64,000 nucleotides of DNA from Hevea brasiliensis (lineage: Eukaryota; Streptophyta; Magnoliopsida; Malpighiales; Euphorbiaceae): contig NC_079505.1 of NCBI RefSeq assembly GCF_030052815.1, positions 30,372,287 through 30,436,286 of the forward strand, given 5' to 3'. The position numbers were made by a program, and so were the translations under genes. Within the stretch, counting starts at the first letter, position 1; the number at the start of each line of letters is the position of its first letter. Positions 10,800 through 23,352 of this stretch are shown here, piece by piece. The notes beneath the pieces were generated by a model that searched no databases, was not told the origin of the DNA, and was given only the letters and a program-made list of their open reading frames with translations.

Positions 10800-11799
10800 T
10801 CCATATATTTGAGCTAGCTAGCCTTGTGATGTGATTTCTCTTTAGCCTCTGGCTATTGAGATTCTATTTGTTTCGAATGGCATGATCTAACTGTGGGTTT
10901 TATGAAATGTGTTTGATACTTTGAAATGAACTTGGTTTGTATTAAAATCTCATGATTTATGTTTTGTGTTTAATGCGCATGTTTAGCCAAAATTTTGAAT
11001 AAATGTGATTTAAGTTTTGCATAAAGATTATTTTAGTATGTTGTGCACCACTGAGTCCTAGTACTCAGCGATAGCTTCTATTGCTGTCGCAGATACAGAG
11101 ACTAGAGGAACAGCAGACTGAGCTGCTGAGGTGTGAGGAGTCATCATCTTGAAGTCTTCGGGTATAATTTATACCCTAACTGTAAATATTTCTTTTGATG
11201 TATATATTGCACATAAATGTATGGACATGTAAATGGGTTTTGAGCAGCCTGTACAAAAATTTATATGAAATTTGTAATAAAGTTTAGTTGTATTTCTTTT
11301 GATGTAAAATTTGTAAGAATGTATATAAATTATTTTGTCTCTAATGAAAAATGAGTACAACTATTTTATTTAATTTGAATGAAATGGATTGCTAATATTT
11401 TGATGATCATTGATAGTGGATTTGAAATTTTAAAGTTGATAAATGTGTTGAGAAATTGATTGGGAGTGAGTATGAAATTGAAGTAGTGGTTGAGAAAAAT
11501 TTTAGAAGTGCTTTTTACAGGTATTTGAAGAACGGTTTTCTCAAAATACAGAGGAAACTCTGTCAAAATTTTTATAGAATTTGCGGAAAACTAAAATGGA
11601 CCAAAAATATTAACAAGTTTTAATTTTAACTAAATGTTTTAAGTACTTACTAGAAAATGCTCACCACTTGTCAAAAATAAGAAAATTGTTTTAAAATCCC
11701 TTGTAGGGTATCTAATGAGTTATCGGTAGGTGAAGTTCGGTAGTTCATTAGGTATTCTACGGGATCATGTTATGCCTTACAGAGGGGTAAAGTGTGACA
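10800..11799 (+). repeat. B-family LTR, right piece (3' LTR or solo LTR)
   Basis: Continues the LTR from 1-149 and matches about 61270-62245 (gagctagctagcc, ctctggctattgag, gcgatagc...gctgtcgc, cagaggggtaa). It ends tgtgaca at 11799. The next bases are a reversed PBS belonging to the C element rather than a B internal region, so this is a 3' end of B or a solo LTR. The bases gctct at 11800-11804 would be one copy of its TSD. No gene is supported. Confidence 0.85.
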
Positions 11800-11811
11800 G
11801 CTCTGATACCA
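11800..11811 (-). other. PBS remnant of a third C internal region
   Basis: The minus strand reads tggtatcagagc eight bases after LTR 1 ends, the same spacing as at 17571-17582. The internal region that should follow is cut exactly at the end of the PBS by the 3' end of the plus-strand B LTR. This fits B having inserted here. Confidence 0.85.
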
Positions 11812-11819
11812 CTTAAACA

Positions 11820-14800
11820 TGTTACACCCTACCCCTCTGTAAGGTATAACATGATCCCGTAGTATACCTAATGAATTGCCAACTTCGTCTACTGATAACC
11901 CATTAAACACACTACAAGGGATTTTAAAACTTTTCTTACTTCTTTTTACAATGGTGAGCACAATTTACAGGTGTTAAAAACCTTTTTGAACTAAAGTGAA
12001 ACAGCTAACACATTTGGACTATTAATGACTTCTTTAAAAATTTTGGCAGAGTGTCATCTGTATTTTGGATAAAATAGTTCTTCAGAAAACCTATAAAAAG
12101 TACTTCAAATATATTCCTCAATCTCAAACTCTAACATAATTCAACACAATATGTTTTTCAACTCAAATCCACAATAATTTTTCAAAGACTGAGATAAAAG
12201 AAATATAATACAATTTTTACAAGTCAAAATACTCATAATTTACTTTACAACTTCAATGTACAATTTTAATTTATAACTGCTCAAAACCAAGAACAATATA
12301 TACATACAGTGAACATACATTATAGTACAAAATGCAAAATGTGGTATACTCAATATACCCAATGATCTCTCGCTGAATGCACTAGCAAACCTAGTCTCAC
12401 GCCTGTCTGTCTGCCTACTCAAGCGATAAAGAATGAAAGCTATCGCTGAGACAATGTCTCAATGGTGCACAACATTAACCAAATACAACTTTAAATCACA
12501 ATTTATAAATCATATAAATGATGGATACATAAAACCATAGTTAAATTCGAGATAATGAATGTCATAAGGAATTTAACACAATATCACAATAAATCTCAGT
12601 GATCAAAACATAGTTAAATTCAAAAGACAGTGAATGTCAATAAGAATTTAAACTCCATTTCACAAATTATCAAAGCTCATAATAACACAATTTAGTCGAA
12701 TAATTTAAGAACACAGTGTTGCCAATTCATTCACAACTTAAGCCATGACACAAAATTTCCGATCAATGTCGCGTTGTACACCATGACAAAGAAATCACAA
12801 CCCCACTAATCAAAATCAATGAGGAAGGGAGCTAGCTATATAATGAGTACTCATCTGATCACCTCAACTGGTAAACCAGAGAGGGAGAAAAATATACGAT
12901 CACGACCCCATAAATGGAGAAGGAAAATAAATGATCACAACACCATAAATGGAGAAGGAATGATATGATACTGTCATGCTAAGTGTGAACACAAAATCAA
13001 TTCCAAACATTTTATTCAAATGATTCGTGAGAATCCAATAAATTTCCAAAGTCAAAATTTCATTCACAAAATGGCAACAGAATTCATAATTAACTTCAAT
13101 TTTCACAAATCACACTAAATCAATTTTTCCACAGTTTCAAACCATTTACAATGCTTTTCAAGCAATAAGTATCCATTCAAACACATTTCCATAATTGAAA
13201 ACAATAATATACAAATAGTCATAATTTATTTCAATTGAAAAATTCAAAAGAAATAGCTGTTGTGCACAAACCTCTAATAACTGTCTTCTGGCCTTGACAT
13301 AGTGTTTCCTTCCCTTTCCCCGAGTCTTTGCTAACTGAGAAATATAATTTGAAGTGTTTCAGTACTCATTTAAACAGTCTCTAATGATAATGCTTCATAA
13401 TTAATTCACTGGATTCTATTACTTGCTTAGTCAGCCTAATATATCGACCCTCGATGCATTCCAGGTAAATTAGGTTTCAATGTTACTAATATGTCACATT
13501 CGATAGTCTTTTAGGGTTGGTACATGTTACCAAGTTCATTTCCGTGTATACTGCATTTTCTTGCAATTTGCTGAATTCCGAGATACTAGTTTGACCTAGC
13601 CGGACGACCTAGTTCCCTCGGTTTTCGAGTTTCGGTCAAAACTACAAACTTGTATATCTATGTCTTATTGCACGCAGGGAAAACTTTCAGGTCATTCTGA
13701 GTTATGTAGGCCAAGTTATGGTCATTTTACTATTGCTGGTCAAATTGCATCAAAATTGGTAACTTTAGGTCATTTTAGGTCAATTTTGGTTCGGCCAGTT
13801 TTTGGACCCGAACTTGTGCAAGCTGTTTGACTTGCTTATGGTCATTTCTGGGCTTTGGTGTCTTCATAAGACTTGTAGATATGGGTCTTAAATATTCATG
13901 GTTAAAATTTCAGGTCAATTAGACTTGTTTTGAGTGAGTTATGGCCTAAACACTAACTGCTGCTCAAATGGTCAGTTTTTGGGGCCTTAATTGCACTAAT
14001 CCGGATTTGGTCACTTTTCAAGTTACCTTACAAGCAGAATTTTGGCAAGCTTCCTTCATGAAAGTTGGCACATTTTGTGCCTTGTTTCACCTCCAATTGG
14101 TCTCATGCCAATTGGAGCCACACACTTAAAGTTCTAGGCCAAAACGCATACTGCCCTATTGCACTTTCTTTATTACTCATCAAAGCTCACTTTTAGCATT
14201 TACCAATTCACATATTCTTACCCAATCTAGTTTGTACCATAACCTAAACATATTTTACCACATATTGTTGATCATTTTGGTAGCTTACAATCACATTCAA
14301 CATACACCACAAAGTGCAGAATTTTTCAAAATCAATTACAACAATTTAGTCACCTATTCATGCTCAATTACATGTCCAACTTCACACCATCACACACATA
14401 CCCAAGCTGCCATAACAACCAACACAATTCAACATTAATATTCCATAATCCAAACATGAAATAAAATCCTTATGGTTCACCAAACCAGGCTGCCATTTCA
14501 TGCATTACATTCCCTTAATTTCCAAGCATTCAAATTTCAATACACATTCATATATACTAAGTATACATCACCTAAATGATTTCCAACACAATATACATTT
14601 AATCAATCCTTTAATTCAACATTTACAAGCAGAAATAAACTGCCCTTAAGGAGTTTCCGTGGCTGCCAAAAATAAACGTCTCCCTTAGAACATCAAACTC
14701 CAAAATTCTTTCCACAATTCAAGTACCCATAACCTCCTCACAAACTTTAATGAAGCAATAACCAAAAATACAAACTTACCACTTTGGAAAGTCTTCAAAA

Positions 14801-15659
14801 CCTTGACTAAACTTGATCTTCTTGCTACCTATCTATTGCCCAAGTGGTGTAGAACAGTTTTTGTGAAGGAAAAGGTAAGAAAATTGGCTTGAAGATGAAG
14901 GGATGAAGCTTGCATGAAGCTTGAAACAAATGGCCATGGAGGTTTTCTTCCTCTTTGGTCTCGGCTGGAATTTGAGAGGTAGAAGAAAGTGATTTTCTGC
15001 TGTCCAAAAATCAGATTAATGGTCCACTTTAGGTGTTAGTGGACCACTAAGTGGAAAGATAATGTTAATTTAATCTTAAGGTTTCATTTTCCCACATTAA
15101 GCTTCCCATTTTTGCTATTTACATTAGGTACCACTAATTTAATTTTTCATGATATTTTCCAAGTGTAATATCATGTATTTTTAATGGACATTTAGGTCAA
15201 AAGACAACTCGGGGTGTCAAATGACCACAATGCCCCTGTTCGGATTGCATTCCTGATTTTTCAGTAACACCGGGTTTTGTCCGTTTTTCGATTTCTCACT
15301 TTTCTTTGTACTCATTAATTAATTTTTCTTTGATATTTCTAATGGTATTTATACTTCAATAGAGGCCTATTTAAGTCCTAAAAATATTTTTCAGGGTTCC
15401 CCGCAGTCCAGTGCTAGTCAACGGTCCACGCCGTGACTTCCCGGTGCGGTCACCCATCGCTAGGGTTCCCGGCTCGCTTAACTTGGTCACATTTCTTTGC
15501 TATTATTTTTCCTTTGTTTTTCTTGTATTTTTTTTTCTTGTATTTCATTATTTTATGTCTCCTCACTCATGTCGAAGTGTAGTTCTAGGCATCCTAGCTC
15601 TCCGGACAACACTGGTCACCGAGACAGTAGAACGCAGTACCGAACATAGGGGTGTTACA
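11820..15659 (-). repeat. Element C LTR 1 (3,840 bp)
   Basis: On the plus strand it runs TGTTACACCC to GGTGTTACA and aligns along its whole length with LTRs 2 and 3. Small ORFs (12900, 14232, 14825, 15411) recur in the other copies and are not convincing genes. The most variable segment among the three LTRs is 12385-12440, just before the gctatcgctgagac hairpin region. Confidence 0.93.
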
Positions 15660-16768
15660 ATTCTCCCCCCCTTAAATAAATTTCGTCTCGAAATTTTACT
15701 CAATAGCCATCTTACAATAGTCATGCATTTATTTTCTCCTTTCTATACGATCGTATAATCTTCTTTCCTTCGAATTTGTATAAGACTTTTAACAATCTAG
15801 TACAACTTTTTTTTTGTTTGTATAACACCAATCTTCTCTTACTATCGTGCTGTCTAATATTTCGGTTCATGTTCCTTCTTGAATGACTCTTGAGGTCATA
15901 TTAGAATCATTTATCTAGTCATTGGTCCTCTGACCATTCTAGTCCATAGTCTTCCTAACATTCGTAACATTTCTTTGTTATATCTGAACGAACTGTTCGA
16001 ATTTTTACTTCCATAACTCTCTTTATCTGTCAATATTCTATAACTTACTTCCTTTTGTACTGAACTATAACCTTTCGATATTCTAACTTTTGAGTTTTAG
16101 ATCCCTAAGCAGGATTTTCAAACTTATTTCTAACAATTAAATTCTGTCCTGGCATAACTATACCAAAACAGATGCCGTTGGCAACTATTCTCATCTGGGT
16201 GTACTATCGAGTAGTACGTAGCTCTACACAATAATCTCAAGTTAGTGCTGTAATCTGCAGCTTACAGTGTAAACATCAAGAACATTGCAAAGTTACTACG
16301 ATACATTCCAATAGATCAAACTTTGCTATCTTTTATCCTTTTCGAATTCACTGATATCCAAACTTATTCTGATTACAATATCCATTAGCAATTACTAACA
16401 GTAACATCCTTGCCCTCATCTAGAGCAATTCCATTACTGCATCTTACTTTTACGTCCTCTCGCCTTACATTAAGTAGGCTCGCTAATTAGCTTTATAATT
16501 TATGGTGTGTCAGAAAATACTATTCGCCGATAAACTCTTCCAAAAGTAATTTCACTTATTATCACAATCCTTATCCTAAAGGACTAATCACTAATGCATC
16601 AAAATTTATTCTCCTGTAAAGGAATAACAACAGAACATATAGTTCTAACACTAACATAAAAGTATGCAAACTCCAAGTCAAACAATACATATATATATCT
16701 TAGTTACTAATTGAGAAAGTACCAGCAACAATGTCAAAAGTCTCAGCCTCTTCTCTCTGCCGTATAGC

Positions 16769-17434
16769 CTATACTCCAGCTGAAGCATCACCTTGTTCTG
16801 GCTGATTCACAGTACTCTGACTTTTAGGTGTACTACCCCTACCTCTACCTCTGCCTCTACTAACTGATGGTGAACTCTTTGGGGTAGAAACTTGGGTTGA
16901 TCCCTTTAGTGTAGTAAATGATCCAAAACGACATGGATTTACACAATCCCTAGCAAAATGACCAGTCTCTCCACAATTAAAACATGCTCCTACAGCTCTA
17001 TAACATACCCCACTATGTGGTTTACCACAAGTTTCATAAAGTCGATCTGACAGCGCATTTCTGGGTTTCTGTCCAGAAGATCTATCTCTTTTATATTCTT
17101 GAGCTCGGGGCTCCTCAAATTCTTTTCTCTCTCTCAAATTATTGCTTGAGCTCTGACCCATAGGTTTCTCCCTCTTCTTTATTTCATGTTGCCCTTGTGG
17201 GGGTTGGGTCTGTATCTGAGCTTGAGCTGACAGATTATCAGGCATTTATTGAAAGAAAGTGGCCATTTGCTGGGCCATTTGTGCAGTAATTTGTACCGGT
17301 AAAACTGGTACAGTCGTGCCTTCGACACTTTGTGGAGCTGGGGCCTCAACTTGTACCTCAGCCTCTATCAATTGATCGACTGAACGATCACCCTCTTCCA
17401 TAGTCAATTCAAGGATCTTAGACCTCCTGAACAA
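16769..17434 (-). pseudogene. Element C gag with capsid deleted, copy 1
   Basis: The first block (17434-17246) contains MEEGDRSVDQ and ends QMAQQMATFFQ at a stop. The next block (17245-16769) is rich in Q, S, R and G and carries an intact CCHC zinc knuckle, CFNCGETGHFARDC, and an RGRGRGRG tail. Compared with the related gag at 62437-63690, the capsid segment (from about KYGATEFKG through the SVAEYEREF region) is absent; the N-terminal block passes directly to the basic linker. A short remnant EEAETFD, matching the entry to protease, follows the stop at 16769. Such a product could bind RNA but would not be expected to form a particle by itself (inference). Confidence 0.8.
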
Positions 17435-17570
17435 TTAACACAAGGAGATTTCCTCCCGTTAGTGCATATTTATAATGTAATGTACTGTATGTGTCAAACA
17501 ATGATATTGAGCAGTTGTACTATGAAGAAAAAATATTCAAGTAACAGGTGAAAACAGAATTTAAAAACTT

Positions 17571-17582
17571 GCTCTGATACCA
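17571..17582 (-). other. Element C PBS (middle unit)
   Basis: The minus strand reads tggtatcagagc, intact and eight bases from LTR 2. Confidence 0.9.
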
Positions 17583-17590
17583 CTTAAACA

Positions 17591-20500
17591 TGTTACACCC
17601 TACCCCTCTGTAAGGTATAACATGATCCCGTAGTATACCTAATGAATTACCAACTTCGTCTACTGATAACCCATTAAATACACTACAAGGGATTTTAAAA
17701 CTTTTCTTACTTCTTTTCACAGTGGTGAGCACAATTTATAGGTGTTAAAAACCTTTTTGAACTGAAGTGAAACAGCTAACACATTTGGACTATTAATGAC
17801 TTCTGTAAAAATTTTGGCAGAGTGTCATCTGTAATTTGGATAAAACAGTTCTTCAGAAAACCTGTAAAAAGCACTTCAAATATATTCCTCAATCTCAAAC
17901 TCCAACATAATTCAACACAATATGTTTTTCTTCTCAAATCCATAATAATTTTTCAAAGACTGAGATAAAAGAAATATAATACAATTTTTACAAGTCAAAA
18001 TACTCATAATTTACTTTACAACTTCAATGTACAATTTTAATTTATAACTGCTCAAAACCAAGAGCAATATATACATACAGTAAATATACATTACAGTACA
18101 AAATGCAAAATGTGGTATACTCAATATACCCAATGATCTCTCGCTGAATGCACTAGCAGCCTAGTCTCACGCCTCGTCTGTCTGTCTACTCACATAAAGA
18201 ATGGAAAGCTATCGCTGAGACAATGTCTCAGTGGTGCACAACATTAACCAAATACAACTTTAAATCACAATTTATAAATCATATAAATGATGGATACTTA
18301 AAACCATAGTTAAATTCGAGACAATGAATGTCATAAGGAATTTAACACAATATCACAATAAATCTCAGTGATCAAAACATAGTTAAATTCAAAAGACAGC
18401 GAATGTCAATAAGAATTTAAACTCCATTTCACAAATTATCAAAGCTCATAATAACATAATTTAGTCGAATAATTTAAGAACACAGTGTTGCCAATTCATT
18501 CACAACTTAAGCCATGACACAAAATTTCTGATGAATGCCGCGTTGTACACCATGACAAAGCAATCACAGCCCTACTAATCGAAATCAATGAGGAAGGGAG
18601 CTAGCTATATAATGAGTACTCATCCGATCACCTCAACTGGTAAACCAAAGAGGGAGAAAAATAAACGATCACGACTCCATTAATGGACAAGGAAAATAAA
18701 CGATCACAACCCCATAAATGGAGAAGGAATGATATGATACTGTCATGCTAAGTGTGAACACAAAATCAATTCCAAACATTTTATTCAAATGATTCGTAAG
18801 AATCCAATAAATTTCCAAAGTCATAATTTCATTCACAAAATGGCAACAGAATTCATAATTAACTTCAATTTTCACAAATCACACTAAATCAATTTTTTCA
18901 CAGTTTCAAACCATTTACAATGCTTTTTAAGTAATAAGTATCCATTCAAACACATTTCCATAATTGAAAACAATAATATACAAATAGTCATAATTTATTT
19001 CAATTGAAAAATTCAAAAGAAATAGCTGTTGTGCACAAACCTCTGATAACTGTCTCCTGGCCTTGACTCAGTGTTTCCTTCCCTTTCCCTGAGTCTTTGC
19101 TAACTGAGAAACACAATTTGAAGTGTTTCAGTACTCATTTAAACTGTCTCTAATGATAATGCTTCATAATTAATTCACTGGATTCTATTACTTGCTTAGT
19201 CAGCCTAATATATCGACCCTCGATGCATTCCAGGTAAATTAGGTTTTAATGTTACTAATATGTCATATTCGATAGTCTTTTAGGGTTGGTACATGTTACC
19301 AAGTTCATTTCCGTGTATACTGCATTTTCTTGCAATTTGCTGAATTCCGGGATACTAGTTTGACCTAGCCGGACGACCTAGTTCCCTCAATTTTCGGGTT
19401 TTGGTCAAAACTACAAACTTGTAGATCTATGTCTTACTGCACGCGGGGCAAAATTTCAGGTCATTTTGAGTTATGTAGACCAAGTTATGGTTATTTTACT
19501 ATTGCTGGTCAAATTGCATCAAAATTGGTCACTTTAGGTCATTTTAGGTCAATTTTGGTTCGGCCAGTTTTTGGACCCGAACTTGTGCAAGCTGTTTGAC
19601 TTGCTTATGGTCATTTCTGGGCTTTGGTGTCTTCATAAGACTTGTAGATATGGGTCTTAAATATTCATGGTTAAAATTTTAGGTCAATTGGACTTGTTTT
19701 GAGTGAGTTATGGCCTAAACACTAACTGCTGCTCAAATGGTCAGTTTTTAGGCCCTAATTGCACTAATCCGGATGTGGTCACTTTTCAAGTTACCTTACA
19801 AGCAGAATTTTGGCAAGCTTCCTTCATGAAAGTTGACGCATTTTGTGCCTAGTTTCACCTCCAATTGGTCTCATGCCAATTGGAGCCACACACTTAAAGT
19901 TCTAGGCCAAAATGCATACTGCCCTATTGCACTTTCTTTATTACTCATCAAAGCTCACTTTTAGCATTTACCAATTCACATATTCTTACCCAATCTGGTT
20001 TGTACCATAACCTAAACATATTTTACCACATATTGTTGATCATTTTGGCAGCTTACAATCACATTCAACATACACCACAAAGTGCAGAATTTGTCAAAAT
20101 CAATTACAACAATTTAGTCACCTATTCATGCTTAATTACATGTCCAACTTCACACCATCACACACATACCCAAGCTGCCATAACAACCAACACAATTCAA
20201 CATTAATATTCCATAATCCAAACATGAAATAAAATCCTTATGGTTCACCAAACCAGGCTGCCATTTCATGCATTACATTCCCTTAATTTCCAAGCATTCA
20301 AATTTCAATACACATTCACATATACTAAGTATACATCACCCAAATGATTTCCTACACAATATACATTTAATCAATCCTTTAATACACCATTTACAAGCAA
20401 AAATAAACTGCCCTTAAGGAGTTTCCATGGCTGCCAAAAATAAACATCTCCCTTAGAACATCAAACTCCAAAATTCTTTCCACAATTCAAGTACCCATAA

Positions 20501-21427
20501 CCTCCTCACAAACTTTAATGAAGCAATAACCAAAAATACAAACTTACCACTTTGGAAAGTCTTCAAAACCTTGACTAAACTTGATCTTCTTGCTACCTAT
20601 CTACTGCCCAAGTGGTGTAGAACAGTTTTTGTGAAGGAAAAGGTAAGAAAATTGGCTTGAAGATGAAGGAATGAAGCTTGCATGAAGCTTGAAACAAATG
20701 GCCATGGAGGTTTTCTTCCTCTTTGGTCTCGGCTGGAATTTGAGAGGTAGAAGAAAGTGATTTTCTGCTGTCCAAAAATCAGATTAATGGTCCACTTTAT
20801 GTGTTAGTGGACCATTAAGTGGAAAGATAATGTTAATTTAATCTTAAGGTTTCATTTTCCCACATTAAGCTTCCCATTTTTGCTATTTACATTAGGTACC
20901 ACTAATTTAATTTTTCATGATATTTTCCAAGTGTAATATCATGTATTTTTAATGGACATTTAGGTCAAAAGACAACTCGGGGTGTCAAATGACCACAATG
21001 CCCCTGTTCGGGTTGCATTCCTGATTTTTCGGTAACACCGGGTTTTGTCCGTTTTTCGATTTCTCACTTTTCTTTGTACTAATTAATTAATTTTTCTTTG
21101 ATATTTCTAATAGTATTTATACTTCAATAGAGGTCTATTTAAGTCCTAAAAATATTTTTCAGGGTTCCCCGCAGTCCAGGGCTTGTCAACGGTCCACGCC
21201 GTGACTTCCCGGTGCGGTCACCCATTGCTAGGGTTCCCGGCTCGCTTAACTTGGTTACATTTCTTTGCTATTATTTTTCCTTTGTTTTTCTTGTATTTTA
21301 TTTTCTTGTATTTCATTATTTTATGTCTCCTCACTCATGTCGAAGTGTAGTTCTAGGCATTCTAGCTGTCCGGACAACACTGGTCACCGGAACAGTAGAA
21401 CGCACTACCGAACATAGGGGTGTTACA
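17591..21427 (-). repeat. Element C LTR 2 (3,837 bp), shared by both units
   Basis: Runs TGTTACACCC to GTGTTACA. It is at once the 3' LTR of the unit on its right and the 5' LTR of the unit on its left, in minus-strand order. It contains the same small non-genic ORFs and the ccaattgg-N-ccaattgg inverted repeat (near 19860-19885). Confidence 0.93.
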
Positions 21428-22533
21428 ACTCCCCCCCTTAAATAAATTTCGTCTCGAAATTTTACTCAATAGCCATCTTACAATAGTCATGCATTTATTT
21501 TCTCCTTTCTATACGATTGTATAATCTTCTTTCCTTCGAATTTGTATAAGACTTTTAACAATCTAGTACAACATTTTTTTGTTTGTATAACACCAATCTT
21601 CTCTTACTATCGTGATGTCTAATATTTCAGTTCATATTCCTTCTTGAATGACTCTTGAGGTCATATTAGAATCATTTATCTAGTCATTGGTCCTCTGACC
21701 ATTCTAGTCCATAGTCTTCCTCACATTCGTAACATTTCTTTGTTATATCTGAATCAACTGTTCGAATTTTTACTTCCATAACTCTCTTTATCTATCAATA
21801 TTCTATAACTTACTTCCTTTTGTACTGAACTATAACCTTTCGATATTCTAACTTTTGAGTTTTAGATCCCTAAGTAGGATTTTCAAACATATTTCTAACA
21901 ATTAAATTCTGTCCTGGCATAACTATACAAAAACAGATGCCGTTGGTAACTATTCTCATCTGGGTGTACTATCGAGTAGTACGTAGCTCTACACAATAAT
22001 CTCAAGTTAGTACTGTAATCTGCAGCTTACAGTGTAAACATCAAGAACATTGCATAGTTACTACGATACATTCCAATAGATCAAACTTTGCTATCTTTTA
22101 TCCTTTTCGAATTCACTGATATCCGAACTTATTCTGATTACAATATCCATTAGCAATTACTAACAGTAACATCCTTGCCCTCATCTAGAGCAATTCCATT
22201 ACTGCATCTTACTTTTACGTCCTCTTGCCTTACATTAAGTAGGCTCGCCAATTAGCTTTAGAATTTATGGTGTGTCAGAAAATACTTTTCGCCAATAAAC
22301 TCTTCCAAAACTAATTTCACTTATTATCACAATCCTTATCCTAAAGGACTAATCACTAATGCATCAAAATTTATTCTCCTGTAAAGGAATAACAATAGAA
22401 CATATAGTTCTAACACTAACATAAAAGTATGCAAACTCCAAGTCAAACAATACATATATATATCTTAGTTACTAATTGAGAAAGTACCAGCAACAATGTC
22501 AAAAGTCTCAGCCTCTTCTCTCTGCCGTATAGC

Positions 22534-23196
22534 CTATACTCCAGCTGAAGCATCACCTTGTTCTGGCTGATTCACAGTACTCTGACTTTTAGGTGTACTA
22601 CCCCTACCTCTACCTCTGCCTCTACTAACTGATGGTGAACTCTTTGGGGTAGAAACTTGGGTTGATCCCTTTAGTGTAGTAAATGATCCAAAACGACATG
22701 GATTTACACAATCTCTAGCAAAATGACCAGTCTCTCCACAATTAAAACATGCTCCTACGGCTCTATAACATATCCCACTATGTGGTTTACCACAAGTTTC
22801 ATAAAGTCGATTTGACAGCGCATTTCTGGGTTTCTGTCCAGAAGATTTATCTCTTTTATATCCTTGAGCTTGGGGCTCCTCAAATTCTTTTCTCTTTCTC
22901 AAATTACTGCTTGAGCTCTGACCCATAGGTTTCTCCCTCTTCTTTATTTCATGTTGCCCTTGTGGGGGTTGGGTCTGTGCCTGAGCTTGAGCTGACAGAT
23001 TATCAGCCATTTATTAAAAGAAAGTGGCCATTTGCTGGGCCATTTGTGCAGTAATTTGTACTGCAGTAAACTGCACACTGCCTTCGACACTTTGTGGAGC
23101 TGGGGCCTCAACTTGTACCTCAGCCTCTATCGATTGATCGACTGAACCATCACCCTCTTCCATAGTCAATTCGAGGATCTTAGACCTCCTGAACAA
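22534..23196 (-). pseudogene. Element C gag with capsid deleted, copy 2
   Basis: Same structure as 16769-17434. The N-terminal block MEEGDGSVDQ (23196-23014) stops after QMATFF. The second block (23010-22534) contains the intact CCHC knuckle CFNCGETGHFARDC and the RGRGRG tail. The capsid and all of pol are missing at the same points as in copy 1, so the two units descend from one deleted ancestor. A local change near 23060-23080 replaces the TTVPVLP part of copy 1 with SVQFTA. Confidence 0.8.
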
Positions 23197-23332
23197 TTAA
23201 CACAAGGAGATTTCCTCCCGTTAGTGTATATTTATAATGTAATGTACTGTATGTATGAAACAATGATATTGAGCAGTTGTACTATGAAGAAAGAATATTC
23301 AAGTAACAGGTGAAAACAGAATTTAAAAACTT

Positions 23333-23344
23333 GCTCTGATAACA
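23333..23344 (-). other. Element C PBS (right unit), mutated
   Basis: The minus strand reads tgttatcagagc instead of tggtatcagagc: one base mismatch to the tRNA-iMet end. Priming from this copy may be weakened. Confidence 0.8.
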
Positions 23345-23352
23345 CTTAAACA

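Larger units (their letters stand above)
15660..17590 (-). other. Element C internal region 1
   Basis: 1,931 bp from PPT (minus-strand run of purines at about 15664-15676, preceded by the aaatttcg-tct-cgaaattt palindrome) to PBS (17571-17582). It contains gag (16769-17434). The roughly 1.1 kb from 15677 to 16768 is AT-rich and I see no gene or pol domain in it. It is nearly identical to 21428-23352. Confidence 0.9.
21428..23352 (-). other. Element C internal region 2
   Basis: 1,925 bp with the same layout as internal region 1: PPT, about 1.1 kb of AT-rich sequence without a detectable gene, shortened gag, then PBS. Differences from region 1 are scattered point changes and small indels. Confidence 0.9.

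Noticed and set aside
11745..11880. A TIR DNA transposon or MITE at the inverted repeat
   Set aside because: The arms are the terminal parts of two long LTRs with a tRNA primer site between; the repeat is explained by B lying next to C.
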